A stretch of DNA of 64,000 bases from Pseudomonas sp. W4I3 (GCF_030816195.1 NZ_JAUSXS010000001.1:3681501-3745500); one strand, 5' to 3'. Positions 9,089 to 18,579 are shown, counted from the first letter of the stretch. Numbers and translations are program-made. Notes: a model not told the origin generated them from the sequence alone.

Positions 9089-9117
9089 TTGACCAAGAAG
9101 AATGATCGTTCTACTGT
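9089..9117 (+). promoter_or_regulatory. Promoter with TetR-type operator
   Basis: A TTGACC box (9089-9094) and TACTGT box (9112-9117) are separated by 17 bases. The near-palindrome AGAATGATCGTTCT at 9099-9112 fills the spacer, the usual place for an autorepressor operator. It precedes the TetR-family frame starting at 9125. Confidence 0.55.
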
Positions 9118-9124
9118 TGATTGC

Positions 9125-9689
9125 ATGAACGACATGACAAATAACGAAACCCGCGACATTATTCTCGACGTGACCGAGAAGTTGATTTATCGGCACGGCA
9201 TCGCTGCCACCGGCATGGACTTGCTGGTGAAAACCGCGGGGGTCTCGCGAAAAAGCATCTATCGCTATTTCACCAACAAGGATGAGCTGGTGATCGCCGC
9301 CCTGCAGCGCCGCGACGAACGCTGGATGCGCTGGCTGCGTACTGAAGTAGAGCGCAGTGAAGACAGCGGCGAGCGCCTGCTCGCGCTGTTCAGCGCCCTG
9401 AAAGGCTGGTTTGGCTCGGCGGACTTTCGTGGCTGCGCCTTTATCAATACCAGCGGCGAAACCGGGCGACGCGCGCTCCCCGGTGCGCCTGCTGGCCAAG
9501 GCCCACAAACAAAAACTGTTCGAATACCTACTTGAACTGTGTCACGCACATGGCACCCCCGATCCGCAGCGCCAGGCCGCGCAGCTGCTGATCTTGATTG
9601 ATGGCGCCATCACCGTTGCCCTGGTGATGGGCGATACAACGGCTGCCGATAACGCGCAAGCGATGGCGCGCACGCTGTTGGGGCTTTGA
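9125..9689 (+). pseudogene. TetR/AcrR family regulator, frameshifted
   Basis: The first frame from the ATG at 9125 gives a normal TetR N-terminus with the recognition helix GVSRKSIYRYFTNKDEL and the C-domain start FRGCAFINTSGETG. The homology then continues in the next frame as DARSPVRLLAKAHKQKLFEY and runs to LLGL at the stop ending at 9689. The switch falls at about 9470-9473, in the run ACCGGGCGAC, where removal of one G restores a single protein of about 187 residues. As read, the product would lose its ligand-binding half. A sequencing error in this short G run is possible. It sits just upstream of the DUF1348 gene, its most likely target, and carries its own operator-like promoter. Confidence 0.75.
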
Positions 9690-9731
9690 ACAACTTTCGC
9701 TGCACTTTCATGACTTTTCAGGAGCCGCTTT

Positions 9732-10211
9732 ATGTCATCCAACGCAGAAGTACGCCCGCCACTGCCACCCTTTACCTGTGAGTCGGCCATCGAAAAAGTG
9801 CGCCTGGCCGAAGACGGCTGGAACTCACGCGACCCACAGCGGGTTTCACTGGCCTATACGCTGGACACCCAGTGGCGCAACCGCGCCGAGTTCGCCCATA
9901 ACCGCGAAGAAGCCAAGGGTTTCCTCACGCGCAAATGGGCTAAAGAGCTGGATTACCGACTGATCAAGGAGTTATGGGCGTTCACCGGCAACCGCATCGC
10001 CGTGCGCTATGCCTACGAATGGCACGACGACTCCGGCAACTGGTTTCGTTCGTACGGTAATGAAAACTGGGAGTTCGACGAGAACGGCCTGATGGCCAAC
10101 CGTTTTGCGTGCATCAACGACCTGCCGATCAAGGAGAGCGAACGCAAGTTCCACTGGCCACTGGGGCGTCGCCCGGATGATCATCCGGGCTTGTCCGAGC
10201 TGGGTTTGTAG
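9732..10211 (+). CDS. DUF1348 / NTF2-like protein
   Basis: A 159-residue soluble protein of the DUF1348 group within the SnoaL/NTF2-like fold. It is rich in conserved aromatics and acidic residues, for example WNSRD near residue 30, [13 protein letters not shown] in the middle, and [21 protein letters not shown]. The ribosome site CAGGAG lies seven to eight bases before the ATG. Its biochemical function is not known. The preceding TetR-type gene, which is broken, is the likely regulator, 42 bases upstream. A palindromic hairpin follows the stop. Confidence 0.85.
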   Translation: MSSNAEVRPPLPPFTCESAIEKVRLAEDGWNSRDPQRVSLAYTLDTQWRNRAEFAHNREEAKGFLTRKWAKELDYRLIKELWAFTGNRIAVRYAYEWHDDSGNWFRSYGNENWEFDENGLMANRFACINDLPIKESERKFHWPLGRRPDDHPGLSELGL

Positions 10212-10219
10212 CCCCGAAA

Positions 10220-10246
10220 GATCGTTCCCACGGCGTGGGAACGATC
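10220..10246. terminator. Hairpin between convergent genes
   Basis: Perfect arms GATCGTTCCCAC and GTGGGAACGATC enclose a three-base loop. No T run follows, so this is either a weak bidirectional terminator or another dispersed palindrome type. Confidence 0.45.
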
Positions 10247-10260
10247 CGCGCGGCGGTTAC

Positions 10261-11418
10261 TCAATCCTGATTCAGCCCAACGCGATACAACACCCCATCG
10301 TCCTCATCCGTCAGCACATACAGATAGCCATCCGGCCCCTGCCGCACATCGCGAATCCGCGCTTTCAAGTCACCCAGCAAGCGCTCTTCATGGACGACCT
10401 TGTCGCCATCGAACTGCAACCGAATCAACTCCTGGCTGGCCAGCGCGCCGATAAACAGGTTGTGCTGCCATGCCTTGAAACGGTCGGCGTCGTAGAACGC
10501 CATGCCGCTGATCGCCGGTGACTTCTCCCACACATGGTGCGGCGCCACGGTGCCTTCGGCGGTCTTGCCCTTGGCCTCGGGAATCGGCGTGAGGGAGTAG
10601 TTGATGCCATGCGTCGCCAACGGCCAGCCGTAGTTCTTGCCGCGCTCGATGATGTTGATTTCATCACCGCCACGTGGCCCATGCTCGTTTTCCCAGATTG
10701 TGCCACTCCACGGGTTCAACGCGAGCCCCTGCGGGTTACGCTGGCCGTAGGACCAGATCTCGGGACGTACCCCTGGCTGACCGACAAAAGGGTTATCGTC
10801 GGGCACGCGGCCATCCGGATAAATGCGCACGACTTTGCCTTGCAGCTTGTCCAAGTCCTGGGCGGTGGGCCTGACGTTGTTTTCGCCCAGGGTCACGAAC
10901 AGGTAGCCGTCACGGTCAAACGCCAGGCGCGAGCCGAAGTGATTGCCAGTGGACAGCTTCGGTTCCTGGCGCAGGATGACCTTGAAGTCCTTCAGGCCGC
11001 TCAGGTCATCAGCCAAGCGCCCTCGCCCCACGGCGGTCCCGGCCTTGCCATCCTCGCCGCCGCCTTCGGCATACGACAGGTAGACCATGCGGTCCTGCTT
11101 GAAGTCGGGCGACAGCACCACGTCAAGCAGCCCGCCCTGCCCCTTGGCCCACACCTGCGGCACGCCCGTCAATGGCGCGGAAAGCTTGCCGTCAGGGCTG
11201 ACGAAGCGCAGATGGCCGGGCAGCTCGGTTACCAGAAAGCCCTGCCTGTCCGGCAGGAATGCCACCGCCCAGGGATGATTCAAACCCTTGGCAATCGGCG
11301 TGGCCGTGACACTGCCTTGCTCACTGGGAAATTGTTGGGCATCAGCGGCATGAGCCGCCGCCAATGGCAGCAGCGTGGTTGCGCAAATAGCGGCGAGCAG
11401 GGTTTTGCGTAGAAACAT
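10261..11418 (-). CDS. PQQ-dependent aldose sugar dehydrogenase (YliI/GdhB-like)
   Basis: A 385-residue periplasmic protein with a signal peptide of about 24 residues (ending AHA) and a six-bladed propeller of the soluble glucose/sorbosone dehydrogenase family. Family hallmarks include LNHPWAVAFLPD near residue 46, GQGGLLDVVLSPDF, GNHFGSRLAFDRDG, and NPQGLALNPWSG followed by ENEHGPRGGDEIN. It oxidises aldoses to lactones using PQQ. A small secreted protein is encoded 11 bases upstream on the same strand, so the two are probably co-transcribed. Confidence 0.9.
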   Translation of the reverse strand: MFLRKTLLAAICATTLLPLAAAHAADAQQFPSEQGSVTATPIAKGLNHPWAVAFLPDRQGFLVTELPGHLRFVSPDGKLSAPLTGVPQVWAKGQGGLLDVVLSPDFKQDRMVYLSYAEGGGEDGKAGTAVGRGRLADDLSGLKDFKVILRQEPKLSTGNHFGSRLAFDRDGYLFVTLGENNVRPTAQDLDKLQGKVVRIYPDGRVPDDNPFVGQPGVRPEIWSYGQRNPQGLALNPWSGTIWENEHGPRGGDEINIIERGKNYGWPLATHGINYSLTPIPEAKGKTAEGTVAPHHVWEKSPAISGMAFYDADRFKAWQHNLFIGALASQELIRLQFDGDKVVHEERLLGDLKARIRDVRQGPDGYLYVLTDEDDGVLYRVGLNQD

Positions 11419-11429
11419 AAGACGAATCC

Positions 11430-11744
11430 TTACCGGCGATTGCCGTTGGCATCATAGGTGGGAGCTTTGGTTTCGGTGTTCGGGCGACTGGGCGTGGCGT
11501 CGCGCTTGGGATAGCTGTTGCCGATCCCGCCGTTTTCCACGGTAGGCCGGGGGTTGGTCGGCGCGGTCTGAATACCGCGAACCGCCGGCGCATTGGGCTG
11601 GGTGCCCTGCATGCTGTTGGGGTTGGCCCGATGGATGGGGCTGTTATTGGTGTCGTAACGCCCCGGCAGGGTTTGCGCCTGGGCCAGGGGAACCAGGACC
11701 AGACCCAACGCCAGCGCTGCAAGATGACGCACATAACTGTTCAT
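11430..11744 (-). CDS. Small secreted Pro/Asn-rich protein of unknown function
   Basis: A 104-residue protein with a signal peptide (MNSYVRHLAALALGLVLVPL at the start, cleavage after AQAQ near residue 24). A low-complexity mature part follows, rich in Asn, Pro, Thr and Arg, with no recognisable domain. The ATG at 11744 is preferred to upstream in-frame starts because AGAGAGG precedes it and the signal peptide begins there. It is encoded just upstream of the sugar dehydrogenase gene on the same strand and may be its operon partner in the periplasm. I do not recognise the family. Confidence 0.75.
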   Translation of the reverse strand: MNSYVRHLAALALGLVLVPLAQAQTLPGRYDTNNSPIHRANPNSMQGTQPNAPAVRGIQTAPTNPRPTVENGGIGNSYPKRDATPSRPNTETKAPTYDANGNRR

Positions 11745-11926
11745 GACGATGCCTCTCTTTGCCGAGTACACGTGCTTTCGATAACACGCTACCCCAGGGG
11801 TTCGTATGACGACATTAAATAGTTTCTCATCAGGTGTAACACGATCTGTCCGAGCATCCGCTCGCCGAAACTTTTGCCCGACCCCACGAGTCACCAGAAC
11901 ACAGGCTTATTTTAGGAGACGTACTT

Positions 11927-12766
11927 ATGCCCCGGGCAATCTGGAAAGGCGCCATCAGTTTCGGCTTGGTTCACATCCCGGTGTCGCTGGTGTCGGCGAC
12001 GTCTTCCCAAGGCGTCGACTTTGACTGGCTGGACAAACGCAGCATGGACCCGGTGGGCTACAAGCGCATCAACAAGACCACGGGCAAGGAAATCACCAAG
12101 GAAAATATCGTCAAGGGCGTCGCCTTTGAAAAAGGCCGCTACGTGGTGCTCAGCGAGGATGAAATCCGCTCAGCCCACCCCAAGTCGACCCAGACCGTCG
12201 AAATCATCGCCTTCGTGGACAGCGACCAGATCCCCCTGCAAAACATCGACACGCCCTACTTCCTGGCCCCGGACAAACGCGGCGGCAAAGTCTATGCGCT
12301 TCTGCGCGAAGCGCTGAAAAAAACCGGCAAGGTCGCCCTGGCCAATGTGGTGCTGCACACCAAGCAGCACCTCGCCGCATTGATGCCGCTGGAATCGGCG
12401 CTGGTGCTGGTGATGCTGCGCTGGCCCGCCGAGGTGCGCAGCCTGGACGAGCTGGAACTGGGCGAAGATGTGATCAAACCAACCCTGGCCAAGGGTGAGC
12501 TGGACATGGCCAAGCGTCTGGTGGAGGACATGAGCGCCGACTGGCAACCCGAGGAATACCGCGACACCTTCCAGGAAAAGATCATGGCGCTGGTGGAGAA
12601 AAAGGCCAAGGAAGGCAAGATCGAAGACGTGGAATCGGTCGAAGGCAGCGAAGAGCGCAAGTCCGCCGATGTGATCGACCTGACGGAACTGCTCAAGCGC
12701 AGCTTGGCGGGCAAACCTGCGGCAAAGAAACCCACCGCGAAAAAATCCAACAAAAAGGCGTCTTGA
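11927..12766 (+). CDS. ku: Ku protein, non-homologous end joining
   Basis: A 279-residue bacterial Ku homologue. It begins MPRAIWKGAISFGLVHIPVS, typical of the family, and keeps the ring-forming core to about residue 250. A lysine/alanine-rich tail (AAKKPTAKKSNKKAS) is of the kind that contacts DNA or LigD. Ku binds DNA ends as a homodimer and recruits LigD, encoded 24 bases downstream. A strong AGGAG ribosome site precedes the ATG. Such pairs act mainly in stationary phase or stress, which is family knowledge and not visible in this sequence. Confidence 0.95.
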   Translation: MPRAIWKGAISFGLVHIPVSLVSATSSQGVDFDWLDKRSMDPVGYKRINKTTGKEITKENIVKGVAFEKGRYVVLSEDEIRSAHPKSTQTVEIIAFVDSDQIPLQNIDTPYFLAPDKRGGKVYALLREALKKTGKVALANVVLHTKQHLAALMPLESALVLVMLRWPAEVRSLDELELGEDVIKPTLAKGELDMAKRLVEDMSADWQPEEYRDTFQEKIMALVEKKAKEGKIEDVESVEGSEERKSADVIDLTELLKRSLAGKPAAKKPTAKKSNKKAS

Positions 12767-12790
12767 GTCTGCCATTGGCTGGAGAACGAC

Positions 12791-15334
12791 ATGGCAAAGC
12801 CCCTGAGCGAGTACAACCGCAAACGCGACTTCGGGATCACCGCCGAGCCCGCCGGCGAGTCACCTGCTTCCAAACGCAAAGCCTCGGCCCTGAGCTTCGT
12901 GATCCAGAAGCACGATGCGCGTAACCTGCACTATGACTTTCGCCTGGAACTGGACGGCGTACTGTTGAGCTGGGCAGTGCCCAAAGGCCCCAGCCTGGAC
13001 CCGAGCCAGAAGCGTCTGGCGGTGCACGTCGAAGACCATCCCCTGAGTTACGGTGGCTTCGAGGGCAGTATTCCGGCCGGCCAATACGGCGCCGGGGACG
13101 TCATCGTGTGGGACCGTGGCATCTGGCAGCCCCATGACGACCCGCACAAGGCCTATGCGGCCGGCAAGCTCAAGTTCAGCCTGATCGGCGAAAAGCTCTC
13201 CGGCGACTGGACCCTGGTGCGCACCCGGCTCAGGGGCAGCGGCGACAAGGAGCAATGGCTGCTGATCAAGGAAAAGGACCCGCAGGCGCGGCCCAGCGCC
13301 GAGTACGATATCGTCCAGGCCGAGCCTGCCAGCGTGCTCAGCGATGCCGTAGTCGGCAAACCCAAGGCTAAGGCCAAGGCCAAAACGCCGCCAAAAACCA
13401 AAGCGGCAACCAAAACGGCAACCAAGGCCACCCCGCGCAAGCAGGCAGCAGAGGTGCCCGAGCAGTTTCCGCCGCAACTGGCGACCCTGGTCGATCGCGC
13501 ACCCGAAGGTGACTGGCTCTACGAAATCAAGTTCGACGGTTACCGCATCATGGCGCGCATCCGCGACGGTGAGGTGCGTCTGTTCACTCGCAACGGGCAT
13601 GACTGGACCGAGCGCCTGCCGCGCCAGGCCAAAGCCTTGCAAGCGCTCAAGCTCAAGGACAGTTGGCTCGATGGCGAAGTGGTCAGCCTCAACGGCGACG
13701 GGTTGCCGGATTTCCAGGCGTTGCAGAATGCCTTCGACATCGGCCGCAGCCTCGACATCGTTTACTACTTGTTCGATGCGCCCTTCCTGAACGGCCGCGA
13801 TCAGCGTGAAGACCCGGTCGAAGATCGTCGCGCCGCACTCAAATCGGCGCTGTCGGCCAGCAATAGCAAGCTGCTGCGCTTCTCCGAAGCCTTTGCCGCC
13901 AACCACCGTGACATTTTCGAAAGCGCCTGCGACCTGGCCTTGGAAGGCGTGATTGGCAAGCGTGCCGGCAGCCCCTACGTATCCCGTCGCAGTGCCGACT
14001 GGATCAAGCTCAAATGCCGCTTGCGCCAGGAATTCGTGATCGTCGGTTACACCCGCCCCCAGGGTTCACGCACCGGGTTCGGCGCACTGCTGCTGGCGGT
14101 CAACGACGATACCGGGCTGGTGTACGCCGGGCGCGTGGGCACCGGCTTCGACCAAGCCTCACTCAAGGCCATCTACGCCAAACTCACTGCGCTCGAGCGC
14201 AAAGATTCACCCTTGCAAAAGCCGTTGACCAGCGCTCAGGCGCGGGGCGTGCACTGGGTCGAGCCGAGTCTGGTCGGTGAAGTGCAATTTGCCGAATGGA
14301 CCCGTGAAGGCGTGGTGCGCCAGGCCGCGTTTGTGGGCATGCGCACCGACAAGCCGGCTGAGCAGATCATTCACGAACTGCCGCGCACGGCCAAATCGGT
14401 CAAGGCGCCCAAGGCGAAAAAAACCGAGAAGGACGCAAAACCCGTGAAGTCCACAAAAATCACTCACCCTGATCGCGTGATCGACGCGCAGAGTGGCACG
14501 CAAAAACAGCAATTGGCACAGTTCTACACCGACATCAGCCCCTGGATCCTGCCCTTCCTGCGCAACCGGCCCGTGTCGCTGCTCAGGGCGCCAGAGGGCA
14601 TCGAAGGCGAGCAGTTCTTCCAGAAGCATGTCGAACGCATGACGATCCCGCACATCAAGCAATTGGACCAGGCGCTGGATCCCAGCCATGCGCGCCTGAT
14701 GGAAATAGACTCCGCGGATGCCTTGGTCGGCGCCGTGCAGATGGGCACGGTCGAATTGCATACTTGGGGCGCTACCACCGACAAGATCGAAACCCCGGAC
14801 CTGTTCGTGCTCGATCTCGACCCGGACCCCGCCTTGCCCTGGAAGTCCATGCTGGAAGCGGCGCAACTGACCCTGTCGGTGCTGGACGAACTGGGCCTGC
14901 AAGCCTTCGCCAAAACCAGCGGCGGCAAAGGCCTGCACCTGATCGTACCGCTGGCGCGGCGAGATAACTGGGACAGCGTGAAAGCCTTCGCCAAAGCCAT
15001 CGCCGAATTCATGACCCGCCAGTTGCCCGAGCGCTTTACCGCCACCAGCGGCCCGAAAAACCGCGTGGGCAAAATCTTCATCGACTATCTGCGTAACAGT
15101 CGGGGCGCCAGCACCGTTGCGGCTTACTCCGTGCGTGCGCGACCAGGCCTGCCGGTCTCGGTACCGGTCAGTCGGGAAGAATTGAGTGGGTTGCGCGGCG
15201 CGCAGCAATGGACAGTGGCCAACCTGCATGAACGCCTGCAGGATTTAAAGGACGACCCCTGGGCCGGTTACGCTAATCGGCAGAAGATCAGCAAGCGGAT
15301 GTGGGACAAGCTGGGCGCGAAGCCACCGAAGTGA
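12791..15334 (+). CDS. ligD: Multifunctional ATP-dependent DNA ligase LigD
   Basis: An 847-residue protein with three catalytic modules in the Pseudomonas order. A 3'-phosphoesterase domain (about residues 30-165) contains FVIQKHDARNLHYDFRLE. The ATP-dependent ligase domain (about 225-540) has the nucleotidyl lysine, Lys247, in EIKFDG. The primase/polymerase domain (about 560-847) contains LLRAPEGIEGEQFFQKH and LFVLDLDPD. Lysine/alanine/threonine-rich linkers join the modules at about 188-220 and 535-558. It trims, fills and seals double-strand breaks together with Ku, encoded immediately upstream. Confidence 0.95.
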   Translation: MAKPLSEYNRKRDFGITAEPAGESPASKRKASALSFVIQKHDARNLHYDFRLELDGVLLSWAVPKGPSLDPSQKRLAVHVEDHPLSYGGFEGSIPAGQYGAGDVIVWDRGIWQPHDDPHKAYAAGKLKFSLIGEKLSGDWTLVRTRLRGSGDKEQWLLIKEKDPQARPSAEYDIVQAEPASVLSDAVVGKPKAKAKAKTPPKTKAATKTATKATPRKQAAEVPEQFPPQLATLVDRAPEGDWLYEIKFDGYRIMARIRDGEVRLFTRNGHDWTERLPRQAKALQALKLKDSWLDGEVVSLNGDGLPDFQALQNAFDIGRSLDIVYYLFDAPFLNGRDQREDPVEDRRAALKSALSASNSKLLRFSEAFAANHRDIFESACDLALEGVIGKRAGSPYVSRRSADWIKLKCRLRQEFVIVGYTRPQGSRTGFGALLLAVNDDTGLVYAGRVGTGFDQASLKAIYAKLTALERKDSPLQKPLTSAQARGVHWVEPSLVGEVQFAEWTREGVVRQAAFVGMRTDKPAEQIIHELPRTAKSVKAPKAKKTEKDAKPVKSTKITHPDRVIDAQSGTQKQQLAQFYTDISPWILPFLRNRPVSLLRAPEGIEGEQFFQKHVERMTIPHIKQLDQALDPSHARLMEIDSADALVGAVQMGTVELHTWGATTDKIETPDLFVLDLDPDPALPWKSMLEAAQLTLSVLDELGLQAFAKTSGGKGLHLIVPLARRDNWDSVKAFAKAIAEFMTRQLPERFTATSGPKNRVGKIFIDYLRNSRGASTVAAYSVRARPGLPVSVPVSREELSGLRGAQQWTVANLHERLQDLKDDPWAGYANRQKISKRMWDKLGAKPPK

Positions 15335-15353
15335 TTCGCGCCCTGGGCGGGGC

Positions 15354-16265
15354 TCAGATGAGGATGAAGATCAGCGCCAAGCCGGCGAAGATCGCCCACT
15401 TTTCCAGGTAATACCGCGTACGGTTGCGCTTTTTGAGTTCCTTGCCGCGCAACCGGATTTTGTACAAGCGGGTAAAGGCCCGGTTGAGGCCGCCGGTCTT
15501 GTCGCCTTCATCATTGGGCGAGCCCGCGGCGGCCATCACATTGCGGCTGAACCAGCGATTGAACGCAGCGGCCCAGCGATATTTCATCGGCCGTTCGATG
15601 TCGCAGAACAGAATGATGCGGTTATGCGCCGTGGTGTTCTCTGCGTAGTGAATGTAGGTCTCGTCGAACATCACCGGTTCGCCGTCGCGCCAGTAATAGC
15701 TCTCGCCATCCACATTGATATAGCAACCCGGATCGTTAGGCGTATCGAGCCCCAGGTGATAGCGGTAGGAGCCCGCGTACGGGTCACGGTGGCGCACCAG
15801 CTTGGACCCTGGCGGCAGCTCGGCGAACATTGCCGCCTTGATCGAGCCGATGCTTTGCACCAACTCAGTGGTGCGTGGGCACAACTTCATCGCCGACGGG
15901 TGGCTGTCGCCATACCACTTCAGGTAGAAGCGCTTCCAGCCGGATTTGAAGAACGAATTGAAACCCACGTCGTTGTACTGCTCCGAACGCTTGATCTCCC
16001 CGGCGCGCATCAGGTTCTGGCCTTCCTGGCGAATCTCTTCCCAGTGTTCCTGCAACGGGCTCAGGTCCGGAAAATCGCTGGGCGACAGGAAAGGACGGCT
16101 TGGTTGTCTGGAGAACAGGTACAGGAAGCAGTTGATCGGCGCCAAAAACGTCGAGTGATCGCTAAGCTGGCGGCCCAACTTGTGTCGCACCCGGCCACGC
16201 AAATGTACATACGCGATGGAGGCAACGTAGAGAGCAACAATGATGAGTTTCAAGGGATTCGTCAC
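15354..16265 (-). CDS. lpxO: LpxO-like lipid A hydroxylase (aspartyl/asparaginyl beta-hydroxylase family)
   Basis: A 303-residue membrane-anchored dioxygenase. Hydrophobic segments lie at the N-terminus (about 5-22) and the extreme C-terminus. The iron site is visible as His159-Arg-Asp161 in VRHRDPYAGSYRYHLGL and His206 in YIHYAENTTAHNR, with Arg216 as the probable 2-oxoglutarate ligand. Salmonella and Pseudomonas LpxO add a 2-hydroxyl group to secondary lipid A acyl chains. The assignment to LpxO within the wider family rests on length and motif spacing. It lies downstream of wzz on the same strand, another LPS-related gene, with a hairpin between them. Confidence 0.85.
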   Translation of the reverse strand: MTNPLKLIIVALYVASIAYVHLRGRVRHKLGRQLSDHSTFLAPINCFLYLFSRQPSRPFLSPSDFPDLSPLQEHWEEIRQEGQNLMRAGEIKRSEQYNDVGFNSFFKSGWKRFYLKWYGDSHPSAMKLCPRTTELVQSIGSIKAAMFAELPPGSKLVRHRDPYAGSYRYHLGLDTPNDPGCYINVDGESYYWRDGEPVMFDETYIHYAENTTAHNRIILFCDIERPMKYRWAAAFNRWFSRNVMAAAGSPNDEGDKTGGLNRAFTRLYKIRLRGKELKKRNRTRYYLEKWAIFAGLALIFILI

Positions 16266-16476
16266 ACGTCAGGGAGAGAACAGGCTGCTCCTGCGCGCCC
16301 ACAACGGCCGAGGATGGATAAGCAGCACCTGAAATCACAATTCACATACAGGTGACACGACCGGCTGGAGAACCATGCGGTGTATGACCATTGGCCGTTA
16401 TTTAGCCATACTTTGTAACCAAAGGTTAACTAAGAATTGTGAAAAGCTGTCCATGAATTGTGCTGGGAGGGGTGAG

Positions 16477-16502
16477 CAGGCGGGCCCCAGGGCCCGCCCG
16501 CC
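16477..16502 (-). terminator. GC-rich hairpin after wzz
   Basis: Arms GCAGGCGGGCCC and GGGCCCGCCCGC enclose a two-base loop, with one mismatch. It lies directly downstream of the wzz stop on the minus strand. No T run follows, so termination would be inefficient or would need Rho. Confidence 0.45.
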
Positions 16503-16520
16503 ACAAGGCGTTACTAGGGT

Positions 16521-17855
16521 TTACAGCTGATCGTCCTTACGCTCACGCCGGGAAAAACTGCTGTCTTCCAACGCCGAATAAGGTACGGCACGACGCTGGG
16601 TGAGCATCAAATGGCGGATCAGCGCGATCATCATTCCGAGCACCAACCCGCCTACCAGGCTCAACGCAATGACCAGGGACTTTTTCGGTTTGATCGGCGA
16701 CAAGGGCTCCTGGGCGCGACGGTCAATCGTCACCAGTTTCAGGTTACTCATGTCGATGTTCAAACCGCGCAACCGAGCGACTTCGGCGCGAAGCGGCTCA
16801 ACGTCCTGCAGGAAGATGTCTTCATTACCGCGCTTGCGCAGCACTTCAACTTCGCGGTTGGCGTCCAACAGTTGGAGTTCTTTGCCAATTTCGGCAATAC
16901 GCGGGTTGGTGAAGTCATCGCTGGTGCGCTTTTGCAGCGCGGCGCGCTCAGCCTCCAGCGCCTCGGTACCCAGGAAGTACAGCGGAATCTTCTGGTTGTT
17001 GACCTCGGTGCGCATCACCTGGCTCGAGCCGGTTCGCGCGGAGTCAGCCATAGAGGACGGCGTGGTCGGCGTCCTGATCCCCATGGACTGAGCGATGCTG
17101 ATGGCTTCAGCCAATTCCGCCAGGCGGTTGGTGCGCTCCATTTTCATCTGCAACCGCAGGGCACTGAGCTCATCCTGCAATTGGGCGCGCTTGAGCCGGT
17201 CCGCCTCGAGCAGCTTGGCGATCTTCGATTCCTTGTCGGTATCGTAGTTGGCACGAGCAGCGTCGATCTTGCCTTTGAGTTCGGTCAGGCGGTTGTTCAC
17301 GATCACCTTGAGGTCGGCGCCAACCTGCTGACGCTCTGCGGCAATGGCGTAGTCGACAAACCCGTTGAGAATCTTCACCCCGTCAACATCGGTCGGGTAC
17401 TGCAACTCCAGGCGAATATAGTTGCTCAGCGAGTCGGACTTCTTCGGGTCCGGCAGGATCAGATTGACCGAGTTGCGGTTGAAGGCTTCAAAACTCTGCT
17501 CCAGGGTTTGCCCTGGCTTCTGGAACGCCTTGAACAATTCTTCGTGGTCTTTGAAGAAGCCCAGGCGAGCCTCGTAGGAGTCCAATTGCGCGCCCACTTT
17601 GAGCAATGCGTCGGCGGGCGGCAATTTGTACACTTCGGAGCGGTTCAACGCATCCAGTTCGTTGATCGCCGCAGGCCGCAGCACGCTGCTGACCTCAAAG
17701 GTCTTGGGTGCCAGAAAGGCATAGCCCGCGCCTAAAACTCCCGCCAAAACCGTACAGCCCACGATCAGCTTTTTTTGCCGCCAGATGGCATTAAACAATT
17801 CAAACAGATCAATTTCATCAGACGCAGCGGGCGCAGGCGGGGAAGTTCGATTCAA
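16521..17855 (-). CDS. wzz: Wzz/FepE-type O-antigen chain-length determinant
   Basis: A 444-residue polysaccharide co-polymerase. The first membrane helix is at about residues 33-52 and the second at about 393-413, containing GGLVLGMMIAL, preceded by the proline-rich SPIKPKKS of the family. The long periplasmic middle is mostly coiled coil (about 190-260 and 300-370). The start is TTG at 17855 with a TAAGGTG ribosome site. It sets the modal length of O-antigen made by Wzy. It is longer than standard Wzz (about 330-350) and closer to the FepE or Wzz2 type that specifies very long chains. No O-antigen genes surround it here. Confidence 0.88.
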   Translation of the reverse strand: MNRTSPPAPAASDEIDLFELFNAIWRQKKLIVGCTVLAGVLGAGYAFLAPKTFEVSSVLRPAAINELDALNRSEVYKLPPADALLKVGAQLDSYEARLGFFKDHEELFKAFQKPGQTLEQSFEAFNRNSVNLILPDPKKSDSLSNYIRLELQYPTDVDGVKILNGFVDYAIAAERQQVGADLKVIVNNRLTELKGKIDAARANYDTDKESKIAKLLEADRLKRAQLQDELSALRLQMKMERTNRLAELAEAISIAQSMGIRTPTTPSSMADSARTGSSQVMRTEVNNQKIPLYFLGTEALEAERAALQKRTSDDFTNPRIAEIGKELQLLDANREVEVLRKRGNEDIFLQDVEPLRAEVARLRGLNIDMSNLKLVTIDRRAQEPLSPIKPKKSLVIALSLVGGLVLGMMIALIRHLMLTQRRAVPYSALEDSSFSRRERKDDQL

Positions 17856-18192
17856 AATAGAAACACCTTAAATTAATACTAAAAGGCCATCATTTAACAG
17901 TCACATTAATGGCTTCCAGATCAGGGACAACGCCCTGAGCACAGCGGAACGGTGGCAGTCTGACCACTGAGTCTGACGAAATATCCCACTATTAAAAGGA
18001 TTATTTCTGATTTATGTCGAGGCGTAGTAGCAAAGACATATTCTTGTGGGACTAGTCACGCCTCAAGCGTAGTCAATACAACATGAAAAAGCTGTCAAAT
18101 GGCTGTCTCATAAAGAAAAAATCCTGCCACCGCACCCACTGTTACATTGCGGTTACAATTCTCCACCTTGCCCTCCAGCAAACGGAACTTGC
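17856..18192. other. AT-rich intergenic region between divergent wzz and the 18.2-kb gene
   Basis: Holds the promoters of both flanking genes. A weak inverted repeat, GAGGCGT at 18019-18025 and ACGCCTC at 18058-18064, is the only structure I see. No ORF or RNA gene is evident. Confidence 0.5.
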
Positions 18193-18579
18193 ATGTCATC
18201 TGCATCAGTCACGGATTTCCACGCCCTGCAGGGCGCCTGGGAGCAAACTGCCCTGGAAGACAATGGCGTCCTCAACCCGGCCGACGCCCATAGCGCGCCG
18301 GGTGCCATTACCACGATCAGCGGGGACACATTTGAAGTCGTCACGGTCGAGGGCCGCCTCTTGCTGGCTGGCCGTTTTGCCTTGGACGCCACCACCACGC
18401 CCAAAAGCATTACCTGGGTAGACGCCATCGGCGAGGACGCCGGCAAGTCGCTGCCGGCCAGCTACCGGCTCGAAGGCGATGATTTTGTGTTTATCGCGGC
18501 CGATGAAGGCATGCCGCGGCCAACCGTATTCGGCACAGGCCCTGGGCAAACCATGCGCACGTTCGTACGTAGGGCTTGA
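18193..18579 (+). CDS. TIGR03067-like conserved protein, function unknown
   Basis: A 128-residue soluble protein without signal peptide. The pattern LQGAWEQTALEDNG at the N-terminus, a central glycine/beta-rich part, and a C-terminal RTFVRRA resemble the lipocalin-like TIGR03067 family, in which an LxGxW motif opens a beta-barrel. No catalytic residues can be named. It stands alone, divergent from wzz, and its stop is followed by a hairpin and an intrinsic terminator. Confidence 0.65.
   Translation: MSSASVTDFHALQGAWEQTALEDNGVLNPADAHSAPGAITTISGDTFEVVTVEGRLLLAGRFALDATTTPKSITWVDAIGEDAGKSLPASYRLEGDDFVFIAADEGMPRPTVFGTGPGQTMRTFVRRA

Noticed and set aside
10220..10246. A third REPIN family
   Set aside because: Only one such palindrome was seen in the window, so it is listed simply as a hairpin.
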